A DNA stretch of 35,063 nt from an uncultured Bacteroidota bacterium (GCA_913050005.1 CAJXBI010000013.1:1-35063), one strand, 5' to 3'. Shown: positions 7,267 through 16,466, numbered from the stretch's first letter. Notes: a model not told the origin generated them from the sequence alone. Program-made: numbers and translations.

Positions 7267-7821
7267 CTATATAAGTTCTTCTTCAGTCTTTTTATCTTTT
7301 TGAACAGCTCCAATTATTAATGCAATTATCAAATACCAAACTAATCCTTTACCCGTATTAATAATTGCTCCCATAATACCTTTTGGTTGATTTGCATATG
7401 CCTCATTTGCTTTTGCTATTGATTCATCAATATCTTCTTGTGATAAACCTGAATCTGATAAAAAAGTCTGTGTTGAATTCATGGATTCCTCAAATAAAGA
7501 CCGTTCCCAAGAAGGATCTATAAATGTAATTAAAATGATATTAAACACTAAGACAATTAATGCTGAAACAATACCTGTAAAAAAAGCTGCATTAAATGCA
7601 TTACCAAATGTATAAGGTATGAAATTAGCTTTAGTATTTCTTGCTCCTAAAATCATAAATACAATTGGTAGAGCCAGTAAATTCACAACAAGCATAGTTA
7701 ACATCCCAGATGGTTTACCATAGAACACAGGATCAAAAGCGTAGGTTCCAAGAAAAACTATGATTGAGATAATTCCCATTCTAATACCTTGGTCGATTGC
7801 TGGTTTATACAAATTTGTCAT
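7267..7821 (-). CDS. DUF4199 family inner-membrane protein
   Basis: A 184-residue protein with four predicted membrane helices (about 15-30, 40-60, 77-102 and 157-175) and a soluble, acidic loop between the third and fourth. It matches the DUF4199 pattern known from Bacteroidota; the function is unknown. It lies 8 bases after the dihydroorotase-like gene and is followed after one base by the GT2 gene, so the three are co-translated from one message. A helper role for the neighbouring GT2 enzyme is possible, but that is inference from position only. Confidence 0.8.
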   Translation of the reverse strand: MTNLYKPAIDQGIRMGIISIIVFLGTYAFDPVFYGKPSGMLTMLVVNLLALPIVFMILGARNTKANFIPYTFGNAFNAAFFTGIVSALIVLVFNIILITFIDPSWERSLFEESMNSTQTFLSDSGLSQEDIDESIAKANEAYANQPKGIMGAIINTGKGLVWYLIIALIIGAVQKDKKTEEELI

Positions 7822-7829
7822 AATAATTA

Positions 7830-9092
7830 TTAATACAATTTTACACAGTTATTGCTAAATACTCCTACAACTTTCCCTTTTTGTTCTTTTTCCCACTCAT
7901 GCGTATTTGTGGATTTAGAAGTATTATTTGATTGGTTGAGTTGCCAAATTTTATTGAAATCAAAAATGGTTAAATTCGCTTCTAAACCTTCTTCAACTGT
8001 ATCTAATGACTGATTTAAAACTGAACTAGGTCTTTCTGTAAGACAAGATATGAATATGTCAATCGGTATGTCCTCGGATAAATATTTAGTGTACCAGCTA
8101 AATACAAATTGTTGACATAAAACACCTGCTTCAGCATAATCAAATTCAACCGCTTTAGACTCTATATTTTGAGGACTGTGATTACTTGATATTGCATCAA
8201 TTGTTCCATCAATAATTCCTTGAACCAATGCTATTCTATCAGATTCTGAACGAAGTGGTGGGTATACTTTAAAGTTTTCATCAAACTCCAGTAATTCTTC
8301 ATCAGTAAAACATAAGTTTAAGATGGATACGTCACAAGTTACTTGCTGTCCAGAATCTTTAGCCTGTCGGATAATTTCGACAGATTCTGCAGTAGAAATA
8401 CAACTAAAATGAATTTTAGCATTACAATATTTTGCAACTTCAACCTGTTCATTCAAACTAATATACTCAGAAATTGAAGGCGACATTTTTAACCCAGTAT
8501 TAACCATCACACTACTCTCATGCACTACTCCTCCATGTTCCAGTGATTTATCTGAAGGGTGAGATATTATAGTTCCATTGAAAGGTTTAGTGTATAGCAG
8601 TGCTTTCTTTAGTAGTCCGTTAGAAACTTCCTCGTCACCATTTGTAAATGCAATAGCACCAGACTCATGCATATCATACATCTCAGCAAGATTATTTTTA
8701 CTTGAGGGGTCCTCAATAACACCGGTAGGCATTATGTTTACTAGATGATTTTTGGATGAGTTAATTAAATAGGAAATAGAAGATTTATCTGAAATACTTG
8801 GTTTGGTATTTGGAAGTGTTAATATGGAGGTAAATCCCCCAAAGGCAGCTGTATCGAGAAGATTATTGATTGTATCTTTATGTTCATATCCAGGGTCTGT
8901 TAACCCAGCCCTCATATCTATCCAACCAGAACTTACATGTAAATTGTCTCCTTTGATCTCAGTTGCATCACTTTCCACTATCTTTTTGGCTATTTTTTTT
9001 ATTATACCCTTCTCGATTAGAATATCAACTTTTGAATTATGTAGTGAGTTTTCTTTTTGAATGAGGGTTGCTTGACTAATAATGTAGGGCAT
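7830..9092 (-). CDS. Dihydroorotase-like amidohydrolase lacking catalytic residues (probable pseudoenzyme)
   Basis: A 420-residue cyclic-amidohydrolase fold protein clearly related to PyrC: GWIDMRAGLTDPGYEHKDT (57-75), the GGFTSILTLPNTKP strand, IHFSCISTAESVE and DAISSNHSPQ. The key residues are altered. The metal-binding DxHxH (DMHVHLREPG in active enzymes) reads DMRAGLTDPG, and the catalytic Asp and following His of TDHAPH are replaced (SNHSPQ). The binuclear zinc site and the general base are therefore missing, so it should not make dihydroorotate. It may be a structural or regulatory partner, as inactive dihydroorotase homologues are for aspartate transcarbamoylase in other bacteria. ATG 9092 is preferred over GTG 9098. 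Confidence 0.85.
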   Translation of the reverse strand: MPYIISQATLIQKENSLHNSKVDILIEKGIIKKIAKKIVESDATEIKGDNLHVSSGWIDMRAGLTDPGYEHKDTINNLLDTAAFGGFTSILTLPNTKPSISDKSSISYLINSSKNHLVNIMPTGVIEDPSSKNNLAEMYDMHESGAIAFTNGDEEVSNGLLKKALLYTKPFNGTIISHPSDKSLEHGGVVHESSVMVNTGLKMSPSISEYISLNEQVEVAKYCNAKIHFSCISTAESVEIIRQAKDSGQQVTCDVSILNLCFTDEELLEFDENFKVYPPLRSESDRIALVQGIIDGTIDAISSNHSPQNIESKAVEFDYAEAGVLCQQFVFSWYTKYLSEDIPIDIFISCLTERPSSVLNQSLDTVEEGLEANLTIFDFNKIWQLNQSNNTSKSTNTHEWEKEQKGKVVGVFSNNCVKLY

Positions 9093-9104
9093 GGACACTT
9101 TATG

Positions 9105-11096
9105 CTATGATTTAAAAAATCTTAACAAAAGTATCTCTATCAATAGAAATATCAAACATAGTAAAATAAAGACTTTCCACAACTGACTTCCATTTTGTAT
9201 GTCTCCTGTAGATTTTAAAACAGATGCCAGACTATTTTCATTCATTGTAAACTGTGCGTCTAAAAAAATATTTTCTAAACTTTCATCATCAAGGTAGTTT
9301 TGATGAGACTCCTTTCTTGAGTAATTCAACGCTAATTTTGCTGTTAATATACTTTCGGAATTGAGGACAGAATAAATCCCCGATTCAGATACCTCATCAT
9401 TCAACCAAATCCTACTTCCAGAGCTGTGTTTATAAGACTCTGTAACAATGTCCAAATCTCCTTTTTTCAAAATAATTATTCCCGAAATATCGGGTAAATA
9501 TATTGGGTTTAATGAATTAACCTCTGATGCAATTGTTTGTGTATTTCTCCCGCTAAAAGCTATCTTTAATTGTGTGATAACAAATAACTCACTTGCAACA
9601 TAATTGAGGTTTGAATCAAAGGGCACAGTAAATTGAAATATAGACCCAGAACCAATATCAGTCTTAGATAAAATTTCACTACCATCTTTTAAGTACAATA
9701 CTTTATCCGATTTTGGGCCAGAATTTAAGCTATAACAGGATTGGATTTGAGGCAAAAATAGATTTGAAGGTATCCTTTTATAAGCTCCCTTGTAAAAAGA
9801 TCCTTGAATACTTGAAGGAGATATACTGATTTGTTTATTAACTAATGATTGATAGTTGGCAACTTCTAACTCATTGAAAAAAGGAGTAAGCATACTCTTT
9901 TTTTTATTTGGTATAACTGACAATATTCCACCATTAAAAACAAATTTTTTCAGTTGATTAGACAATCCAGAACTGATTTTAGGTAATTGATTTAGAATGA
10001 TGTAATCAAATGAACTTAAACTTGAATAATCCAATTCTTCCTCAGTAGAATGTGTAAAATCAAATATTGAATCTTTACTAAATATCTTTAAAAATTCAAC
10101 TGAATGCATTCCTAATTCAAGGACCTTAATTGATGGATTAATTAATACTGAGAAATAATACGTATTATCAAAAATAATTGGTATATCTGTAACACTCAAT
10201 TCACCACCAATCCAGCCAGATTCTTTATTAACAAAACTCATTGGGATATCCCTGTAAGATTCAGCTAGTATATTGATACTTTTTACTAAACGTTGGGAGC
10301 CATCTATTCGAAGTGACAACTTAGACGATACAGCATTATTTTGCCCATAATTACGAATTCGAGCCATTATTTCGATGGGTTCTTGCGACTGAATAGTTGG
10401 CTTTACCAACCAAACCGAATCAATGACCAAGTTATTCTCTAAATTTGGAAATTCTGGACATGCATAAATGTGATAAGTACTATCCAAATTTAAATCATAA
10501 GTGCTTTCTTGTATCTGAAAATCACTAATAAGGAAAGAAAAGTTCTGACCATATGAATCAGATTTGTACTTTGATTGTATCATTTTTAATGATCCAAAGA
10601 GGTCGTTGGGTTTTTGATGGATATCCAATTCATCAATGAACCTTAATGCATTTACAGTAGAATAAATTTTGTTACTAGAAGAGCCCAAACTGTTATCAAT
10701 AATCTGAATTTCAGCATTTTTTGGTAGATTTTTTATAATTTGACGGGCCTTATTCTTTGCATTCTCAAACAATTGACCATTCTCCCCTTCGGCGAGCATA
10801 CTTTGAGAGTTATCAATGTAAATACTAACTAATTTTCGACTAAATACATTACTCTGAATCGGGAAATAAGGCAACGTAAAAGCCAATATTAATGATGATA
10901 ATGCTATCAATCTGGAAAATAGGATTAGCCATTTTTTTAATTGTTTATTTTTTCGACTTTGAGTCTCAATTTCTTTTAACATACTTACGTTGCTAAAAAA
11001 AACTTTTTTATATCGCCTTAAATTAAAAAGGTGAATAATTAAAGGGATTGCCAAAAGCAATAAAGCCCATAAAAATTGAGGAAATAAAAATTTCAT
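9105..11096 (-). CDS. BatA-domain / von Willebrand factor A-like membrane protein
   Basis: A 663-residue inner-membrane protein, first gene of the operon to 5180. Residues 1-80 form the BatA N-terminal domain: a first membrane helix, the HLFNLRRYKKVFFSNVSML signature, and a second helix at 57-77. A VWA-like domain follows with a MIDAS-like DNSQS (D95, S97, S99). The central periplasmic part is long and beta-rich, and one C-terminal helix lies near 643-660. BatA-type proteins occur with MoxR ATPases in envelope stress or complex assembly, but no MoxR or other Bat gene is here. The -7-like box lies 10 bases before the ATG. Confidence 0.85.
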   Translation of the reverse strand: MKFLFPQFLWALLLLAIPLIIHLFNLRRYKKVFFSNVSMLKEIETQSRKNKQLKKWLILFSRLIALSSLILAFTLPYFPIQSNVFSRKLVSIYIDNSQSMLAEGENGQLFENAKNKARQIIKNLPKNAEIQIIDNSLGSSSNKIYSTVNALRFIDELDIHQKPNDLFGSLKMIQSKYKSDSYGQNFSFLISDFQIQESTYDLNLDSTYHIYACPEFPNLENNLVIDSVWLVKPTIQSQEPIEIMARIRNYGQNNAVSSKLSLRIDGSQRLVKSINILAESYRDIPMSFVNKESGWIGGELSVTDIPIIFDNTYYFSVLINPSIKVLELGMHSVEFLKIFSKDSIFDFTHSTEEELDYSSLSSFDYIILNQLPKISSGLSNQLKKFVFNGGILSVIPNKKKSMLTPFFNELEVANYQSLVNKQISISPSSIQGSFYKGAYKRIPSNLFLPQIQSCYSLNSGPKSDKVLYLKDGSEILSKTDIGSGSIFQFTVPFDSNLNYVASELFVITQLKIAFSGRNTQTIASEVNSLNPIYLPDISGIIILKKGDLDIVTESYKHSSGSRIWLNDEVSESGIYSVLNSESILTAKLALNYSRKESHQNYLDDESLENIFLDAQFTMNENSLASVLKSTGDIQNGSQLWKVFILLCLIFLLIEILLLRFFKS

Positions 11097-11106
11097 TTAA
11101 CCTATG

Positions 11107-11114
11107 CGAATTTA
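11107..11114 (-). promoter_or_regulatory. Candidate -7 box TAAATTCG of the BatA operon
   Basis: On the minus strand this reads TAAATTCG, one base from TAnnTTTG, 10 bases before the ATG at 11096. It would drive the five-gene operon down to 5180 and lies back to back with the box of the divergent GT fusion gene. Confidence 0.45.
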
Positions 11115-11200
11115 GCAACCCTATTGAACAATTTCAGCACAAAAATGTATTGATTCAAAATTACCTAATATTCATCTACTCATTACCCACATTGATATTG

Positions 11201-11208
11201 TATGTTTG
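11201..11208 (+). promoter_or_regulatory. -7 box TATGTTTG of the GT2 fusion gene
   Basis: Exact TAnnTTTG match 10 bases before the TTG at 11219. It supports the TTG as translation start: the open frame further upstream would lie before the promoter and would not be transcribed from it. Confidence 0.55.
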
Positions 11209-11218
11209 TAATGCAAAT

Positions 11219-13132
11219 TTGAAACTTTCTATAATCATAGTTAATTACAATGTAAAGCACTTTCTCGAACAGTGTTTGAAATCTGTTTATCAAGCAATTC
11301 AAAATATTGAAGCAGAAGTATTTGTGGTAGATAATAATTCCATTGATGGTTCTCAAGATATGGTTAGTTCATCGTTTCCTGATGTAAAGCTGATTTGCAA
11401 CACTATTAATACAGGTTTTAGTTCTGCAAATAATCAAGCTATAAAACAATCCAAAGGAGAATACATCTTATTACTTAACCCCGACACGATTGTGCCCGAA
11501 AATTGTTTTCATCCTCTACTTGAATTTGCTGACCAAACTCCATATTTAGGTGGATGCGGAATACCAATGTATGATGGACAAGGTAATTACCTCCCCGAAA
11601 GTAAACGAGGCTTACCTACTCCTGAGGTTGCTTTTTATAAGATGATTGGATTGAATAAACTTTTTCCAAAATCAAAAAAATTTGGGAAATATCATCTTGG
11701 CTATTTAAATCCTAATCAAAATCACGAAGTGGATGTGTTGGCTGGTGCTTTTATGCTAATCCGAAAAAAAGTTCTTGACCAAATTGGTTTACTCGATGAA
11801 ACATTCTTCATGTACGGTGAAGACATTGATTTAAGCTATCGTATTACTAAAGCTGGCTGGAAAAACTATTACTTTTCTGCATCGAAAATTATCCACTATA
11901 AAGGTGAGAGCACAAAGAAACTTAGCACTAACTATGTAAAAGTATTCTATAAAGCTATGGTGATTTTTGCTGAAAAACACTATGCAGACGGTAATCAAAA
12001 ATTATTTAAACTATTCATCAATATGGCCATTTATGGGCGTGCGAGCATTAGTTTAATTAGCACTTTTGTTCAACGATTTTGGCTAGCCACAGTTGAATCA
12101 ATACTTATATTTTTTAGCTTATTTTTACTTAAAGAATATTGGGAAGAACATATCAAAGGAATCACATCTTACCCTGAAGAAATGCTCACAATTCACCTTC
12201 CCTACTACACTTTAGTATGGATTTTAACCATTGCTTTTAATGGATCCTATCAAGCTCCATTTAACTTTAGTAAATTAGCTCGGAGTACTCTAATTGGCAC
12301 TCTAGTTATTCTAATGATATACGGCCTTCTCCCCAACCACTTACATTTTAGTCGAGGAATTATTTTGTTTGGGGCACTTGTTGTTTCTGCTGTTTTATTA
12401 TCTTGGAGAACACTATATCACTTACTAAAATACAAAACACTTGACTTCTCACAAAAATCAAATATTAAAAGTGTACTCATTGGAAGTGAGAAGAAATGGA
12501 TCGAATTATCTAAGATTCTTAGCAGCTATCAAAAGGATTACCAGCAGGTTGGATTTATTTCAGATAAAAAAAGTGAATCATCTCATTGGTTAGGAACAAA
12601 AAACCAACTGAAAGAAATCATCCATATTTATGGGATTAATGAATTAATTTTCAGCAACGAGACCGTGAGTACAAAATACACCATTCAAATCATGAATGAA
12701 TTAGGCCCCAGTATAAATTACTATACGATACCTTCTGCAAGTAATTTTGTAATAGGGAGTCAATCAAAAAACTCCAATGGATTATATTTTGGTCAACAAA
12801 TTGAATTAAACTTGACTAAAAGTGAATATCGATCTCAAAAACGATTTTTTGATATTTTGACATCGCTTATGTTAATTATCACTTTCCCACTAATGATTTT
12901 ATTTGAGAATACTCGGGAAAAACTGGCTCATTCCTTAGAAGTTTTATCCGGTAAAAAAACTTGGGTGGGATATTCAGCCAATAGTGGTGATCTTCCTGCC
13001 ATTAAGCCTGGTATTTATTCAACTGACTATCAATTGGAAGATAAAAGCGATACATTCCAGAAAAATCTGGATCTACTTTATGCTAAAAATTACTCAATTT
13101 ATACAGACCTAAGAATTTTTTTATCCTGCTAA
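11219..13132 (+). CDS. GT2 glycosyltransferase fused to a degenerate polytopic phosphoglycosyl transferase
   Basis: A 637-residue fusion. Residues 1-250 are a rhamnosyltransferase-like GT2 domain: LSIIIVNYN, VVDNNS, LLNPDT (85-90) and GEDIDLSYR (200-208). Residues 290-400 hold about four membrane helices. Residues 417-505 form a Rossmann-like domain (SVLIGS, then VGFIS) as in WbaP-type enzymes. Residues 537-637 match the ends of a sugar-1-phosphate transferase (KRFFDI at 541, WVGY aligning with the usual VGPRP, KPGI at 596, and a C-terminal YSIYTDLRIFL), but the middle with the K-F-R and Asp-Glu catalytic motifs is absent. Start TTG 11219 is set by the promoter box and by family alignment. 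The 3' end overlaps the convergent YqeY gene by 12 bases. Confidence 0.82.
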   Translation: MKLSIIIVNYNVKHFLEQCLKSVYQAIQNIEAEVFVVDNNSIDGSQDMVSSSFPDVKLICNTINTGFSSANNQAIKQSKGEYILLLNPDTIVPENCFHPLLEFADQTPYLGGCGIPMYDGQGNYLPESKRGLPTPEVAFYKMIGLNKLFPKSKKFGKYHLGYLNPNQNHEVDVLAGAFMLIRKKVLDQIGLLDETFFMYGEDIDLSYRITKAGWKNYYFSASKIIHYKGESTKKLSTNYVKVFYKAMVIFAEKHYADGNQKLFKLFINMAIYGRASISLISTFVQRFWLATVESILIFFSLFLLKEYWEEHIKGITSYPEEMLTIHLPYYTLVWILTIAFNGSYQAPFNFSKLARSTLIGTLVILMIYGLLPNHLHFSRGIILFGALVVSAVLLSWRTLYHLLKYKTLDFSQKSNIKSVLIGSEKKWIELSKILSSYQKDYQQVGFISDKKSESSHWLGTKNQLKEIIHIYGINELIFSNETVSTKYTIQIMNELGPSINYYTIPSASNFVIGSQSKNSNGLYFGQQIELNLTKSEYRSQKRFFDILTSLMLIITFPLMILFENTREKLAHSLEVLSGKKTWVGYSANSGDLPAIKPGIYSTDYQLEDKSDTFQKNLDLLYAKNYSIYTDLRIFLSC

Positions 13133-13570
13133 TATCTTTTTGACTAAGTCAGCAATTAGCTTTCCATCAGCTTTTCCTTTGAGTTTGCCATTAGCCATTC
13201 CCATAACTTTGCCCATATCTTTCATACTTGTTGCCTCTAATTGTGAAATAATCAATTTTACTTCATGCTTTACTTGATTAGAATCTAGTTGTGCAGGAAG
13301 ATATTTTTCGATGACTAACAATTCCTCTTCTTCTATCTTTGAAAGATCTGACCTTCCTTGTTCATTAAAAATTTGAATGGAGTCTTTACGTTGTTTTGCC
13401 ATTTTAACAAGTACCTCCATCTCGTCCATCTCAGTAACTTCTCCCCCACCTTCTTGGGTTTGCAATATCATTAAAGATGCTTTAATTGCTCTCAAACCAC
13501 GAAGCGTGCTTTGGTCTTTTGCCTTCATCGCTTGCTTCATGTGGTCATTAATCTGTTGTGACAAACTCAT
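13121..13570 (-). CDS. GatB/YqeY domain protein
   Basis: A 149-residue helical cytoplasmic protein of the YqeY family, which matches the tRNA-binding C-terminal domain of the GatB amidotransferase subunit. Seen: an N-terminal helix with MKQAMKAKDQSTLRGLRAIKA, a middle helix ending in RKDSIQIFNEQGR, then IEKYLPAQL and DMGKVMGM, all typical of the family, and normal length. A link to tRNA-dependent amidation or translation is known for related proteins but not shown. The ATG sits 4 bases after an exact -7 box, so the mRNA is probably leaderless. Confidence 0.9.
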   Translation of the reverse strand: MSLSQQINDHMKQAMKAKDQSTLRGLRAIKASLMILQTQEGGGEVTEMDEMEVLVKMAKQRKDSIQIFNEQGRSDLSKIEEEELLVIEKYLPAQLDSNQVKHEVKLIISQLEATSMKDMGKVMGMANGKLKGKADGKLIADLVKKILAG

Positions 13571-13574
13571 GGCA

Positions 13575-13582
13575 CAAATTTA
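13575..13582 (-). promoter_or_regulatory. -7 box TAAATTTG, leaderless type, YqeY gene
   Basis: On the minus strand this reads TAAATTTG followed by TGCC and ATG. The 4-base gap is the same as before the kinase, glyQS and the 69-residue protein genes. Confidence 0.6.
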
Positions 13583-13631
13583 ACGACAAAAAAGGAGGTA
13601 TTAATTTTTTAAATTAAGATGAATCGAGAAA

Positions 13632-14741
13632 TTAATCTACAAATGGTAGTTTAACCACTTTAGCCTTAATTCGATTTTTTCGAATTTGGATATAGAATTC
13701 ATCTCCAACTGAGGAATTTGAAGACTTAACATATCCCATGCCAATTGCCTTGCCCAAAGTAGGACTTTGAGTTCCGCTTGTCACTTCACCAATACTATTT
13801 TCATTAAAATCATAAATCAGATAATGTTGTCTTGGGATTCCCTTTTCTACCATCTCAAAACCAACCAATTTTTTATATGGACCATTTTCTTTTATGTTTT
13901 TGTGGTAATCTTGGTTGTTAAATGGCTCACTAAATTTTGTAATCCAACCAAGACCTGCCTCAATTGGGGAAGTCTTATCGTCTATATCATTACCATATAA
14001 ACAATACCCTTTTTCTAATCTTAACGTATCTCTCGCACCCAAACCACAAGGTGTAATGTTGAATTCTTCTCCTGCACTCATAATAGCATCCCATACCATT
14101 TCAGCCTCGTGATTCCATACGTATAGTTCAAATCCTCCCGATCCTGTGTAACCTGTGTTACTAATTACAACATCATCACTCCCACCAAAACTTCCTGCAT
14201 CAAAGTGATAAAATTTAATTTTATCTAGATCAATTGAAGTTAGTTTTTGAAGTAGCTTAATGGCATTAGGTCCTTGAACTGCGATTAGTGAAACATCGTC
14301 TGATATATCCTCTAATTCACAATCAAAACCTTTAGCATTCTTTTGTTCCATGATCCAGTCCCAATCTTTAGAAATATTACTTGCATTCACAACCAAAGTG
14401 TAATCCTCCTGACTCCAACGATATACGATTAAATCATCCACAATACCCCCTTGATTATTGGGCATACAATTATATTGAGCCTGCATGTCAACCATTTTTG
14501 TTATGCTATTGGAGCAAATCCAAGATATCAGAGCTTCAGCATCTTTACCTTTAACCCCAAATTCCCCCATATGACTAACATCAAATACCCCTACACTATT
14601 TCTCACAGCGTGATGTTCTTGAGCTAATCCTGCATATTGGACAGGCATTTCATATCCAGCAAAAGGGACCATTTTGGCTCCTATATTTATATGTTTATTG
14701 TATAACTTGGTTCTTTTTAATGCGGAGATTTCCGATGACAT
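13632..14741 (-). CDS. gcvT: Aminomethyltransferase (glycine cleavage system T protein)
   Basis: GcvT transfers the aminomethyl carbon from lipoylated H protein to tetrahydrofolate, giving methylene-THF and ammonia. The 369 residues match the full-length family: FAGYEMPVQY near the N-terminus, FDVSHMGEF, the catalytic GIVDDLIVYRW (Asp near 103), SNTGYTGSGGFELY, GLGARDTLRLEKGYCLYG and EVTSGTQSPTLGKAIGMGYV. The other cleavage genes (gcvH, gcvP) are not adjacent, as is common in Bacteroidota. It lies 73 bases after menD on the same strand. A weak -7-like sequence (TTAATTTG) ends 4 bases before the ATG, so it may have its own leaderless start. Confidence 0.97.
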   Translation of the reverse strand: MSSEISALKRTKLYNKHINIGAKMVPFAGYEMPVQYAGLAQEHHAVRNSVGVFDVSHMGEFGVKGKDAEALISWICSNSITKMVDMQAQYNCMPNNQGGIVDDLIVYRWSQEDYTLVVNASNISKDWDWIMEQKNAKGFDCELEDISDDVSLIAVQGPNAIKLLQKLTSIDLDKIKFYHFDAGSFGGSDDVVISNTGYTGSGGFELYVWNHEAEMVWDAIMSAGEEFNITPCGLGARDTLRLEKGYCLYGNDIDDKTSPIEAGLGWITKFSEPFNNQDYHKNIKENGPYKKLVGFEMVEKGIPRQHYLIYDFNENSIGEVTSGTQSPTLGKAIGMGYVKSSNSSVGDEFYIQIRKNRIKAKVVKLPFVD

Positions 14742-14814
14742 GGTGCAAATTAAATTTAAGTTAACAACTTAACCTTCAAGACGACCATAAAAAACAAGAA
14801 TTAAGTCTTGCTGA

Positions 14815-16446
14815 CTACAAGTTCAAGAAATTATTAAAAGCATTTTGGTTCTCTTGTTCATCCGTTACAAGCTCGAGAACAGCAGCACCTTGATAGGAGT
14901 TAAATTGATTGTAAGAACTCCTTAAACTACTCATATCACTTGCAACAAAATATGGTATACCAAAATGATCGCATAGTGAAGAAGCATTTAAATAGTGAGG
15001 AGTTGTTTGAAACTTTATTGACTCACCCAAACTTTCTGGACCTTTAATCAGATTAAAAATCCCGCCACCATGATTATTGAGTACTATAATCTTTAGATTT
15101 TGGGGTACATGTTCATTAAAGAATGCATTAACGTCATAAAAAAAAGCAACATCCCCCGTGATAAGTTTTACATTTTGATCACTCACAAGAGCATTACCTA
15201 GGGCTGTACTAGAACATCCATCTATACCGCTTGTGCCTCTATTGGCATATATCTTATTTTCAATACTCTTATTGTTCATAAGAAAAGATGCGTATCGAAT
15301 AGGCATCGAATTACTAAGATGAAGAATATCATTCGAATTCAATTTCTCTAATATAAAATTCACAACCGAGAATTCATGATATCCTAGCCAATCCAATTGA
15401 CTGAATTTTAATTGAAATGTTACCGTCATATTTATCCATGCATTCAAAAAACCTTTTTCAGGTTGTAAATCACCCGAGTGTGAGATTTGAATATCTGATG
15501 GATGAAGAATCTGGGGTTGAGTGCCAAACATATTGCCCACCTCATTATAATTTGAAATATGAAAATGAACTTCAGGTTTATGAATGCTCAAAAAATGCTT
15601 AAGCCCTTTAGAAAGGGTTGTTGTACCCGATGTAATTAAAATATCTGGAGATAATACTTTGAGTATGTCCATCCCCCCTTTTTTTGATAATGAAGAAAAC
15701 AACATAGCATCCCAATAAGAAACATTGCTGTGTTTTGAAGATGTAATATCTGATAGAATAACAGCCTCATCAGAAGTTATTGTAATTCCCTCACCGTCAT
15801 CCATTCCATTAAAAATAAGTACTTTTTTGTGATCAAATGAAACATTTGTTAATTTGGCTATTGAACTCAGGTTAAGTTCAATTTTTGGCAAAGAAGGAAA
15901 GTCCACTTGTGCAGGTGTAGAAATATCAGAAGGACTCATATCATAAAACGGTTCTATGATTGGAATATTGATATGAACTGGTCCAGGTATTTCAGAACTC
16001 ATGCAATTCATAACTTGTTGTGCAATGGCAGAGAACGCTGATTCATCTTCAAAATTATCAGGAGTCTGAAACTCCCCACGAATATGATTTTTATACACAT
16101 TTTTTTGCCTGATAGCTTGTCCATCCCAGGCATCAATTTGTTCGGGAGGCCGATCTGCAGTAATTACAATTAAAGGTACTCTCGCATAAAATGCTTCTGC
16201 GATTGCAGGATAGTAATTGAGAGACGACGTACCACTGGTACAATTCAAAATTACAGGTTGGCGAGTATGTTTAGCTATCCCAAGGGCTATAAATCCGGCA
16301 CTACGTTCATCGATAATTGAGTAGCAATTTTTTTTTGAATGATTTAATGCAAAAAGTATAGGAGCATTCCTGCTTCCTGGCGAAATCACCGCGGTATCGC
16401 CAGGAAGATTTTGAATTATTGCCTTAATACACGACTGAACACTCAT
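14815..16446 (-). CDS. menD: 2-succinyl-5-enolpyruvyl-6-hydroxy-3-cyclohexene-1-carboxylate synthase MenD
   Basis: MenD is a thiamine-diphosphate enzyme that joins 2-oxoglutarate and isochorismate in menaquinone synthesis. The 543 residues show ISPGSRNAPI (21-30), the ThDP-activating Glu in DERSAGFIALG, CTSGTS, and the metal/ThDP-binding segment GDVAFFYDVNAF (431-442) followed by NNHGGGIF (457-464). The length is normal. The other men genes are not in this window. Menaquinone is the usual respiratory quinone of Bacteroidota, which fits the cytochrome c maturation genes at 30-34 kb. A TTCG-type -7 box lies 20 bases upstream. Confidence 0.97.
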   Translation of the reverse strand: MSVQSCIKAIIQNLPGDTAVISPGSRNAPILFALNHSKKNCYSIIDERSAGFIALGIAKHTRQPVILNCTSGTSSLNYYPAIAEAFYARVPLIVITADRPPEQIDAWDGQAIRQKNVYKNHIRGEFQTPDNFEDESAFSAIAQQVMNCMSSEIPGPVHINIPIIEPFYDMSPSDISTPAQVDFPSLPKIELNLSSIAKLTNVSFDHKKVLIFNGMDDGEGITITSDEAVILSDITSSKHSNVSYWDAMLFSSLSKKGGMDILKVLSPDILITSGTTTLSKGLKHFLSIHKPEVHFHISNYNEVGNMFGTQPQILHPSDIQISHSGDLQPEKGFLNAWINMTVTFQLKFSQLDWLGYHEFSVVNFILEKLNSNDILHLSNSMPIRYASFLMNNKSIENKIYANRGTSGIDGCSSTALGNALVSDQNVKLITGDVAFFYDVNAFFNEHVPQNLKIIVLNNHGGGIFNLIKGPESLGESIKFQTTPHYLNASSLCDHFGIPYFVASDMSSLRSSYNQFNSYQGAAVLELVTDEQENQNAFNNFLNL

Positions 16447-16466
16447 ATTTCTCTATACAAAACACA

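Noticed and set aside
11048-11218. 57-codon in-frame extension upstream of the GT2 fusion gene
   Set aside because: It overlaps the BatA gene start on the other strand, does not resemble glycosyltransferase N-termini, and lies upstream of the -7 box at 11201-11208. TTG 11219 fits the family start.
14742-14814. Glycine riboswitch before gcvT
   Set aside because: The gap is only 73 bases, shows no glycine-aptamer structure, and a -7-like box lies right at the ATG.
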